From: Phycisphaerae bacterium
Lineage (GTDB): Bacteria > Planctomycetota > Phycisphaerae > UBA1845 > UTPLA1
Assembly (NCBI GenBank): GCA_035275405.1
Contig: DATEMU010000012.1
Span: 496,001 to 560,000, forward strand
Length of the DNA: 64,000 bases
Reading direction: 5' to 3'
Part shown: positions 57,432-64,000 of the stretch, one piece after another
How positions within the stretch are numbered: the first letter of the stretch is position 1
Layout: the number at the start of each line of letters is the position of its first letter
Notes under the pieces: model-generated
Told to the model about the DNA's origin: nothing
Databases searched by the model: none
Seen by the model: only the letters and a program-made list of their open reading frames with translations
Made by a program: the position numbers and the translations under genes

Positions 57432-58418
57432 ATGAAGATTCTCGTAGCGGACAAGTTTGAACTTAGCGGAATCGAACAACTCAAGATGCTTGGTTACGAG
57501 GTCGTCTATCGTCCTGGCACGACCGGCCCGGCTTTGGCCACGGCGCTTTGCCAGGAGGGCTTCGAGGCGTTGGTGGTGCGATCTACGAAAGTGCCGCGCG
57601 AAACGATCGAGGCCTCGCAGGGTTTGAAGCTGATCGTTCGCGCCGGGGCGGGGACGGACACGATCGACGTGGGCAGCGCGACGAAGCGGGGGATACGCGT
57701 GTGCAACTGTCCGGGGATGAACTCGACCGCCGTGGCGGAACTCACGATCGGGATGATGATCGCGCTGGACCGTCGGATCGTGGATGAAACGGATGATCTG
57801 CGCCATCGCGTGTGGAATAAGAAAGAATACAGCAAGGCCCGGGGCCTCAAGGGACGGACGCTGGGAATCCTGGGACTGGGGCGAATCGGTTATGAAGTGG
57901 CAAAGCGGGCGAAGGCGTTCGACATGCGCGTCCTGTATGCGGACGTGATTGCGCGACCAGAGGCCGAGGACGAGCTGGGCGTTTTTCGCGTCAGCATGAA
58001 CGAGCTGTTTGCCGAGTCTGATTTCCTCACGCTGCATGTGCCGGGGGGCGAGGAGACGACGCATGTCGTCAACGAAGAGACGTTGGCGCGGATGAAGCCG
58101 TCGGCGTTCATCATCAATTGCAGCCGGGGTGGCGTGGTGGATGAGCAGGCCCTCGGCGTGGCGATCAACGAAGGGCGGATCGCCGGGGCGGCGCTGGATG
58201 TGTACGAGATTGAACCATCGGCGGATGACCGGGAATTCAAGGACCCGATTCTGGATGTCCGCCGCGTGTACGGCACGCACCACATCGGGGCGTCGACGGA
58301 GCAGGCCCAGACTGCCGTGGCCGAAGAGACCGTGCGGATCGTGAAAGGCTTTGTGGAGCGGGGCGAGTTTCTCAACTGCATGAACGAACCGACGGGCGAG
58401 ATGGTGGACGCGGCCTAA
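57432..58418 (+). CDS. serA: D-3-phosphoglycerate dehydrogenase (D-2-hydroxyacid dehydrogenase family)
   Basis: A 328-residue NAD-dependent dehydrogenase that makes 3-phosphohydroxypyruvate, the first step of serine synthesis. Signatures: VVRSTKVPRETIE, LKLIVRAGAGTDTIDV, CPGMNSTAVAELTIGMM, the NAD motif GLGRIGYEVAKR, LHVPGGEETTHVV, INCSRGGVVDEQAL, ALDVYEIEPS and THHIGASTEQAQ (catalytic His). It has no C-terminal ACT domain, so it is the short form; another D-2-hydroxyacid could be the substrate. AGAGGTG precedes the ATG. Confidence 0.9.
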   Translation: MKILVADKFELSGIEQLKMLGYEVVYRPGTTGPALATALCQEGFEALVVRSTKVPRETIEASQGLKLIVRAGAGTDTIDVGSATKRGIRVCNCPGMNSTAVAELTIGMMIALDRRIVDETDDLRHRVWNKKEYSKARGLKGRTLGILGLGRIGYEVAKRAKAFDMRVLYADVIARPEAEDELGVFRVSMNELFAESDFLTLHVPGGEETTHVVNEETLARMKPSAFIINCSRGGVVDEQALGVAINEGRIAGAALDVYEIEPSADDREFKDPILDVRRVYGTHHIGASTEQAQTAVAEETVRIVKGFVERGEFLNCMNEPTGEMVDAA

Positions 58419-58422
58419 CGGC

Positions 58423-60090
58423 TTAACGCTTTGAGGGTTCGCAGCAGCCGATGGTGAGCGCGTGAGGCGCACCCGCGCCGGAATCTGTTCGGCCCGCGCC
58501 GACCAGGGGGCTGTCCGGCAGCGGCCGGTAGGCGTCGAAGAGCTTTTCGCGAAGTGCTGCGATAGTGAGCTTGCCGGATTGCATATCAGCGTCGTAGTCG
58601 GGGATGCGGTCCGGGAGCGCGCTGAGTCGCAGGTCAGTGATTTGGTCGCGACGGAGGTCGTGCGCAGCCCAGCCGTCCTGGCCTTCCTTGAAGTTGGCGA
58701 CCGAGACCTGGTCGAAGGCGCGGCGCGGCGTCGGGGCGGCGGCGTTGTAGTCCGCATAGGCGAGCGATGGTCCTTTGCGGGATTCGTCATAGACCAATTT
58801 ACTTATACGGAGAAAGACACTGTTCTCGATTCGCAGGGTGATCGGCGGAAGTCCGGCGGGGTTGATGTGTATCGCCCGGTTCGCGCCCATCAGACCGTCG
58901 AACGTGTTGTTGCGGATGAGCGTGGGGTCGGTCGGCGCGTAGCCTTTTTTGGAGGTCAGGGCCTGGGGGACGACCATCGAATAAGCCGGGCCGATGAGGA
59001 GATTTCGTTCAAAGAGTGCCCCGGCGGGCAGGGCGGCGACGAGTTGATGAGTTTGGGCGCGGCGCACCGCGGGGCTGGCCAATTCAGGCTCAGCGATCAG
59101 GATGTTCCCCTTGAAACGGCGCGACCCGGAGACAACGCAGGCGGTACCGCCGCGCAAGATGTTGCTTTCGATGGCGGCGTCAGGATTCTCGCAGTTGAGG
59201 CAGTAGTGACCGTCATCCTGTTTGGTGGTGTTGTGGACATAGTTACCGGTAATCCGGACATCCTGCGCCGGCGAATCATCGGCGACGATGCATGCGTCGG
59301 GCCCGATCAGGATGTTGCCGTCGATGAGCGCGGGGCCGGCGCGGAGCCGAATGGCCGCGGCTGCGCGGTTTTCAGTGATGCGCAGGGCGTCGGAACGGCG
59401 AGATTCGGGGTCGGCGGCCATGTCAATTGCCGTGCGGCCTTTGGGCGAAGTGAAATGGTTGGTCCTGATGGCAATCGTGGCGACGGCCCGGGCCTCGATC
59501 GTGAGGCTGGATGACTTATCAAAAGTGCATTCCGTGATCGTTAACGAGGTCTCCGGCTCCAGGATGTGGAACAAGACGGCCGGTTCCAGGCGGGAGACCT
59601 GGCCCATCATCGCGGGGGCGGACGTTGTGAAGCCGAGGTCTTCGAACCGAATGAAACGCCACGATTGGACGTCGGCTAATGGCGCCGGTGATTCCCCTGA
59701 TAGCGTGGGCGCTGATGTCGGGGGACGCCGGCCCCGCAGGTACACGATGATCCGACCGGCGTTCGTTCCGGTGCGGGTGCGGATGGTGATGGGCTGGCTC
59801 GAGGTGGCGAGGAGTTCGAGCCGGCCGCCTCTGTGTACGGGCGAACCCACGGTGAGCGTCGGGTAGATGTCGGTCTCAGCGACGGCGAATTCGATGGTGG
59901 TACCCGCGGCAACGCTGACCGTCGCGCCGTCGATCATCGTCTCTCCGGTGATCAGGACGTGGCCGGCCCAGGATTGATCGGCGTCGATGACGCCGCGGAC
60001 GCGGAGGGGATCCTCGGCGCGGGCCGGTCCGGAATGGGCGACGGTGAGGAGACCGAGGGCCAGGATGGCAACCCGAAACCGAGGGCTCAT
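58423..60090 (-). CDS. Exported right-handed beta-helix protein
   Basis: A 555-residue protein with a signal peptide (VAILALGLLTVAHSGPARA, cut before EDP). Repeated short strands of the parallel beta-helix type follow (ITENRAAAAIRLRAGPALIDG, NILIGPDACIVADDS, VRITGNYVHNTT, AIESNILRGGTACVVSG). It has the look of a NosD/pectate-lyase-type fold without a recognised catalytic site. Its stop is four bases past the convergent serA stop and its start is ten bases after pheT ends, so it may be the last gene of a pheS-pheT transcript. Function unknown, probably carbohydrate-related. Confidence 0.8.
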   Translation of the reverse strand: MSPRFRVAILALGLLTVAHSGPARAEDPLRVRGVIDADQSWAGHVLITGETMIDGATVSVAAGTTIEFAVAETDIYPTLTVGSPVHRGGRLELLATSSQPITIRTRTGTNAGRIIVYLRGRRPPTSAPTLSGESPAPLADVQSWRFIRFEDLGFTTSAPAMMGQVSRLEPAVLFHILEPETSLTITECTFDKSSSLTIEARAVATIAIRTNHFTSPKGRTAIDMAADPESRRSDALRITENRAAAAIRLRAGPALIDGNILIGPDACIVADDSPAQDVRITGNYVHNTTKQDDGHYCLNCENPDAAIESNILRGGTACVVSGSRRFKGNILIAEPELASPAVRRAQTHQLVAALPAGALFERNLLIGPAYSMVVPQALTSKKGYAPTDPTLIRNNTFDGLMGANRAIHINPAGLPPITLRIENSVFLRISKLVYDESRKGPSLAYADYNAAAPTPRRAFDQVSVANFKEGQDGWAAHDLRRDQITDLRLSALPDRIPDYDADMQSGKLTIAALREKLFDAYRPLPDSPLVGAGRTDSGAGAPHALTIGCCEPSKR

Positions 60091-60100
60091 GACCGGATTA

Positions 60101-62491
60101 TCATCGGAGTTCGAAGCCGCAGGAAGTGAGAAACCTGCGGAAGGCGTCCTGAAACTCGCGAATCTCCGGTTCGGAGAGGGTGCGGTCGTCGTGGCCGATG
60201 CGGCCGCGGAGGGTGAGGCTGCGCTTGCCGGCGGGGATGGAGCCGCCTTCGTAGGCGCCGATGTATTCGAGTCGGGCGAGCAAGGGATGTTTGAAGGCCG
60301 CGACCTGGTCGGCCAATTTGCGGTAGCGGCTCTCGGTATCCACGAGGATGCTGAAATCGAGCTCGACCTGCGGGTGTATCGGAAGTGGGGGCAGTTTTGC
60401 GTGACGTCCCATGAGTGTGGCGGCGACCGTCAGGTTCAATTCGGCCAGGGCGATCGACCATGACCGGAGGCGTTCATCGATTTTCAGTTTGCAGGGGAGC
60501 GGAAGCAGCGTCATACGGCCGAAGGCGCGGCCCGCGATAGCAACTTCCGCAGTGCGGTCGGCGTCTTCCCAGGGGAGTGCGGAGATGGCTTCGGTGCATT
60601 CGATACCGCGCTCCAATACTTGAGAGGCCCAGCCATCGATGGCGGTACGCAGGCGGTTCCAGACTTCCTGCTCGGCCTTGGCGCCCGATTGCGCGACAAG
60701 CAACCCGAGGCTGCGGTGCTGCGATTTTTCGATGTCTTTGACGCCGATCGCGAAGGCACTGCCGACTTCAGCAAGTTGAAATCGGGGGAAATGATGGCGG
60801 TTGCGCTCGGCGATGGCGAGGAGGCCCGGCATAAGGCTCTTCCGGAGACGCGAACAATTGTCGGCGGCGGGGTTTTTGAGCGTGATGCACTCGCCCGGCT
60901 CATAACCGATCGTCTTCAGCCAGTCGTCGTCGTACCAGATGTAATCGTGGACTTCGATGAAATCACCGCCGAGGCACAGGTAATCCAGCGTCCGCGACTC
61001 GATCGCCAGATCGGCGGAGGGTTCGAAAAATCGCGAGGCGATGCTGGGCAACGTCGGCTCGATGTTGTTGTAGCCGATGAAACGGGCGACCTCTTCAATC
61101 ACATCGGCCTCGATCTCGATATCCTTGGTCGAACGATAGGTCGGCGGCGTAACAGACAACTTCGTGCCGCTTCGGCTGCACGTGAACTCCAACTTGGTCA
61201 GAATCCGCGTGATTTCCTCGGGCGAGACGGGCTTGCCGATGAAACGCGAAGCGAAGTCGCAATCGACCATGATCGGTTGCGGCTTCTTCGGAGCGGGGTA
61301 ACAGTCGGAGAGCGTGCTGGCAATGGCAAGATCGGGCAACTCGGCCTTGGCGAGATTGTGAAAACGGGCGATGCCGAGGATGGTGTTCGCCGGGTCGAGC
61401 GATTTCTCGAACCGGGCGCTGGCCTCGGTGCGATGGCCCATCGAGGTCGCAGCGCGGCGGATCGTGGCGGCGTCGAAGTTGGCCGATTCAAGCAGGACGG
61501 TATCGGTTCCGGCGCTGACTTCCGTCGCTGCGCCGCCCATGATGCCGGCGATGGCGACGCTCTTGCGATCGCATTGGATCATCAGCGTGCCGGGCGGCAT
61601 CGTCCGCGCGACGCCGTCGAGGGTGGTGAACTTCTCCCGGCTTTCGGCGGTCGCGACCTGGATATTCGTGAGCTTCGCCGCGTCGAAGGCGTGCATCGGC
61701 TGGCCGAGTTCGAGCATGATGTAGTTGGTCAGATCGACCAGCAAGTCGATCGGTCGCTGGCCGCACATCGCCAGGCGAACCTGCAACCAAAGCGGCGCGG
61801 GCTGTGAACGGAGGCCCTTTATGAGCAAGGCCGTGTATCGCGGGCAGCTCTTAGGGTCGTCGATCTCAATGGGGATCGCCGGCAGCTTATCACTCGTCAA
61901 TTGTTTGAGGTCAGTCACATCGTAAGCTCTGAGCGGCACGTCGAGCATCGCGGCGATTTCGCGGGCGATGCCATAATGACCCCAACAGTCTGGACGATGG
62001 GTGATGGACTTGTTGTCGATTTCGATAACCCAGTCACTAAAAGTAGCGGGAGCGATTGGACTGCCCGTCTCCGTGCCCGGCGGCAGAAAGATCGCATTGG
62101 CCCCGATATCCGTGAACCCGAGCGAACCCCACGCGACGATCATGCCTTCGGCGGGCCGGCCACTGCTGTCGGTCGTGCCGATTTTGTGACCACCGACATT
62201 GGAGCCGGGAGGCGCGAAGACGACGAGATCGCCGACCGAGAGATTCGGGGCGGTCGTCAGGGATTGGAAGGTCTTCCCTGCGGCGATGGTGACTTTTCGG
62301 AGATTGCCCTCGGCGGCGGCGCGGTCGAGCGCCTCGATCCGCCCGGCGATGAGACCGCTAAAGTTGGCCTTGTGCTCTTCGACGCCATCGACCTCGGCGG
62401 TCGTGGTGGTAAAAAGCAGGGCGAGTTCGCGCGGATCGGTCCCTTTCGGGAGGTTTACGAAGTCTTTGAGCCAGTTAAGGGAGATGAGCAT
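60101..62491 (-). CDS. pheT: Phenylalanine-tRNA ligase, beta subunit
   Basis: A 796-residue PheT of standard length. Starts MLISLNWLKDFVNLP. The tRNA-binding OB domain has RKVTIAAGKTFQSLTTAPNL and VVFAPPGSNVGGHKIG. The central B3/B4 part has SITHRPDCWGHYGIAREIAAML and LMIQCDRKSVAIAGIMGG, and the B5 domain has KLSVTPPTYRSTKDIEIEADVIEEVARFIGY. It ends with the ferredoxin-fold anticodon domain (LRGRIGHDDRTLSEPEIREFQ). It pairs with PheS as a heterotetramer. It begins 18 bases after pheS ends. Confidence 0.97.
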   Translation of the reverse strand: MLISLNWLKDFVNLPKGTDPRELALLFTTTTAEVDGVEEHKANFSGLIAGRIEALDRAAAEGNLRKVTIAAGKTFQSLTTAPNLSVGDLVVFAPPGSNVGGHKIGTTDSSGRPAEGMIVAWGSLGFTDIGANAIFLPPGTETGSPIAPATFSDWVIEIDNKSITHRPDCWGHYGIAREIAAMLDVPLRAYDVTDLKQLTSDKLPAIPIEIDDPKSCPRYTALLIKGLRSQPAPLWLQVRLAMCGQRPIDLLVDLTNYIMLELGQPMHAFDAAKLTNIQVATAESREKFTTLDGVARTMPPGTLMIQCDRKSVAIAGIMGGAATEVSAGTDTVLLESANFDAATIRRAATSMGHRTEASARFEKSLDPANTILGIARFHNLAKAELPDLAIASTLSDCYPAPKKPQPIMVDCDFASRFIGKPVSPEEITRILTKLEFTCSRSGTKLSVTPPTYRSTKDIEIEADVIEEVARFIGYNNIEPTLPSIASRFFEPSADLAIESRTLDYLCLGGDFIEVHDYIWYDDDWLKTIGYEPGECITLKNPAADNCSRLRKSLMPGLLAIAERNRHHFPRFQLAEVGSAFAIGVKDIEKSQHRSLGLLVAQSGAKAEQEVWNRLRTAIDGWASQVLERGIECTEAISALPWEDADRTAEVAIAGRAFGRMTLLPLPCKLKIDERLRSWSIALAELNLTVAATLMGRHAKLPPLPIHPQVELDFSILVDTESRYRKLADQVAAFKHPLLARLEYIGAYEGGSIPAGKRSLTLRGRIGHDDRTLSEPEIREFQDAFRRFLTSCGFELR

Positions 62492-62509
62492 AATGACAAT
62501 TAGATTGTG

Positions 62510-63574
62510 TCAGTCCGTAGTAATGAGAGCCCCGCTCAGCCGCGCCGGATTCACAATCCCTCGCAAATCCCCGCTGTTCAGCACGCGGATATCGCTCACG
62601 CCGTATTTCATCATCGCCAGCCGCGTCAGGCCAAGGCCAAATGCGAAGCCGGTGTATTCGTGCGGGTCGATTTTGCCATGGCGGAGGACGTTGGGGTGGA
62701 CCATGCCGCAGGGCATGATCTCCACCCAACCGCTGCGCTTGCAGGTCGGGCAGCCGCGACCGTCGCAGATCGCGCATTGGATGTCCAACTCGAAGCCGGG
62801 CTCGACGAAGGGGAAGAAACCGGGGCGGAGGCGAATCGTCACGTCGCCCTGTAGCACTTCACGGAGGGCCAGTTTCATGAATGCGATCAGGTGGGCGATG
62901 GAGATGCCTTTGTCGATCATCAGGCCCTCAACCTGGAAAAACGTGTTCTCATGCGAGGCGTCGATGGCTTCATAGCGGAAGCAGCGTCCGGGGGCGATGA
63001 CGCGGAGCGGCGGGCCGAAGCGCTCCATGGCGCGGACCTGGCAGGGGCTGGTGTGCGTGCGGAGCAGCCAGCCGTTGGTGAGCCAGAAGGTGTCCTGCGT
63101 GTCGCGGGCGGGATGGTCGGCGGGGATGTTAAGGGCCTCGAAGTTGTAGTACTCCGTCTCCATCTCCGGCCCGCCGACGACGGCGAAGCCAAGACTGGTG
63201 AAGACGCGCTCGACCTCGCGCTGGACGATGGTGACGGGGTGCAGCGAGCCGCGCTGGGTGGCGGGCGGCGGGAGTGTCGGGTCGAAGGTGGCGGCGGACT
63301 TGCGCTCGCCCATCACGGCGGCCTGGCGGAGTTTTTCCTGCGCGGCGGCGAACTTGGCCCTCACAGCCTCCTTGACCTTGTTGATGGCCTGACCGGCGGG
63401 CCCGCGCTTGGCTGGTGAAAAAGTCTTGATGGCGCCAAGCGCTTCGGCCAGCGGTCCCTTGGTGATCTTAGATTCGGCGGCGCGCAGAGCGTCGACGCTA
63501 TTCGCCGCAGAGATGGCCGCGTCCGCGTCGGCGTCGATGCCCGAAAGCAGTTGTTGTAGTTCATTCAAATCCAC
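62510..63574 (-). CDS. pheS: Phenylalanine-tRNA ligase, alpha subunit
   Basis: About 354 residues from GTG at 63572-63574 (VDLNELQQLL), with GGAG 11 bases upstream. The N-terminal coiled coil is followed by the class II core: HPVTIVQREVERVFTSLGF, ADHPARDTQDTFWL, LLRTHTSPCQVRAME, FFQVEGLMIDKGIS and FAFGLGLTRLAMMKYG. Within the catalytic domain a four-Cys zinc element (CAICDGRGCPTCKRSGW) precedes VEIMPCGMVHPNVL. Such inserts are known in a subset of bacterial PheS. First gene of the pheST operon. Confidence 0.96.
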   Translation of the reverse strand: MDLNELQQLLSGIDADADAAISAANSVDALRAAESKITKGPLAEALGAIKTFSPAKRGPAGQAINKVKEAVRAKFAAAQEKLRQAAVMGERKSAATFDPTLPPPATQRGSLHPVTIVQREVERVFTSLGFAVVGGPEMETEYYNFEALNIPADHPARDTQDTFWLTNGWLLRTHTSPCQVRAMERFGPPLRVIAPGRCFRYEAIDASHENTFFQVEGLMIDKGISIAHLIAFMKLALREVLQGDVTIRLRPGFFPFVEPGFELDIQCAICDGRGCPTCKRSGWVEIMPCGMVHPNVLRHGKIDPHEYTGFAFGLGLTRLAMMKYGVSDIRVLNSGDLRGIVNPARLSGALITTD

Positions 63575-63704
63575 GTGCAGCAATTCTCCAGCATCTGGTT
63601 CACTAGTTGTACGGTTGGTGGGGGTGCACGGCAAGTACGAGAAGAAGATCGAGATTCCGGCGACGCCGATTCCCGGAATGCGGCCGTACACCTAAACTAC
63701 GGAA

Positions 63705-64000
63705 ATGAACCGCGCGACCGTCGTCTACTTTTCCATGATCGGAATCTGCGCGGTCGGTCTGTGGGTCGTCTTGGAGATTGGCGCCGACCGGCGGGCTCCG
63801 ATTGATCTCAACGGTGAATGGGTTTTGGAGTGGGAAGAGTCGGCAGGAAACGCGCCTGCGGTGCGTCTTGCAATCGAGCAATCCGGGCTATTCCTGCGGT
63901 TGTCGTTCGACGAAGGGGCCCCCGAAGATTACCGGCTCATCCGGGCACAGGACGATAATGCGGCGGTTGAACTGCATGGGCCGTCCGGCGTGATGTTGGT
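63705..64000 (+). CDS. N-terminus of a membrane-anchored protein (3' partial)
   Basis: The ATG at 63705 has GGAA upstream. A single membrane segment (VVYFSMIGICAVGLWVVLEIG) precedes an extracytoplasmic, lipocalin-like start (IDLNGEWVLEWEES, then GLFLRLSFDEG and VELHGPSGVMLV). The frame is open to the end of the window, so the family and full length are unknown. It is divergent from pheS, 130 bases away. Confidence 0.7.
   Translation, partial: MNRATVVYFSMIGICAVGLWVVLEIGADRRAPIDLNGEWVLEWEESAGNAPAVRLAIEQSGLFLRLSFDEGAPEDYRLIRAQDDNAAVELHGPSGVML

Noticed and set aside
60620..61807. Long plus-strand frame opposite pheT.
   Set aside because: Antisense to an unmistakable PheT.

Overview
The window reads as chromosomal DNA of a high-GC, flagellated member of the Planctomycetota (probably Phycisphaerae or a relative). 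The support is indirect. There is one PEP-CTERM protein, thrombospondin type-3 repeat exoproteins, TPR proteins fused to polytopic membrane domains, an ECF sigma/anti-sigma pair with a pseudopilin-like ectodomain, and many Pro/Arg-rich secreted or membrane proteins of unknown function. I found no tRNA, rRNA, CRISPR array, transposase or integrated phage.

Layout. 1-1.3 kb: 3' part of a secreted Cys-rich protein. 1.3-16.9 kb: an acyl-CoA and cobalamin region. It holds a MmgE/PrpD protein, a metallo-beta-lactamase-fold protein, two acyl-CoA dehydrogenases, a thiolase, 3-hydroxyacyl-CoA dehydrogenase, enoyl-CoA hydratase, the large subunit of a B12-dependent acyl-CoA mutase, a B12-domain/MeaB-GTPase fusion and EtfB. 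Two small low-complexity genes sit inside it, and a more AT-rich block (a membrane protein, a PIN toxin-antitoxin-like trio and a secreted protein) separates the two mutase genes. 17-20.3 kb: a Xer-type recombinase and a TolB-like/lipoprotein operon. 20.6-28.6 kb: TPR protein, FliS, a giant FliD, flagellin and a divergent flagellin-like protein. 28.9-33.3 kb: membrane protein, FHA protein, zinc-ribbon protein, CPBP intramembrane protease and TrpC. 33.4-39.4 kb: secreted serine protease and two calcium-binding-repeat exoproteins sharing a Cys-containing C-terminal tail. 39.6-41.8 kb: TrxA, Tpx and TatC. 41.9-45.9 kb: sigma-54 activator, ECF sigma, anti-sigma and macro-domain protein. 45.8-56.3 kb: four membrane/TPR proteins resembling TMTC-type glycosyltransferases plus a soluble TPR protein. 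56.4-64 kb: PEP-CTERM protein, SerA, beta-helix protein, PheT, PheS and the start of another gene.

How genes fit together. The acyl-CoA genes make a near-complete C4 pathway (butyryl-CoA, crotonyl-CoA, 3-hydroxybutyryl-CoA, acetoacetyl-CoA, acetyl-CoA). The mutase could feed it by isomerising a branched C4 acyl-CoA. The mutase large subunit and the separate B12-MeaB fusion together contain the domains of an IcmF-type fused mutase. The large subunit has a Tyr/Gln substrate-pocket pair unlike the textbook methylmalonyl-CoA mutase pair. Other points of interest are the Cys-type C-terminal tails next to a CPBP protease (a possible myxosortase-like sorting pair), the tandem TMTC-like array, an apparent CTG-initiated flagellin paralogue, and promoter/operator structures in the trxA-tpx and sigma-54/ECF intergenic regions. 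All family assignments come from reading motifs by eye; no database search was run.
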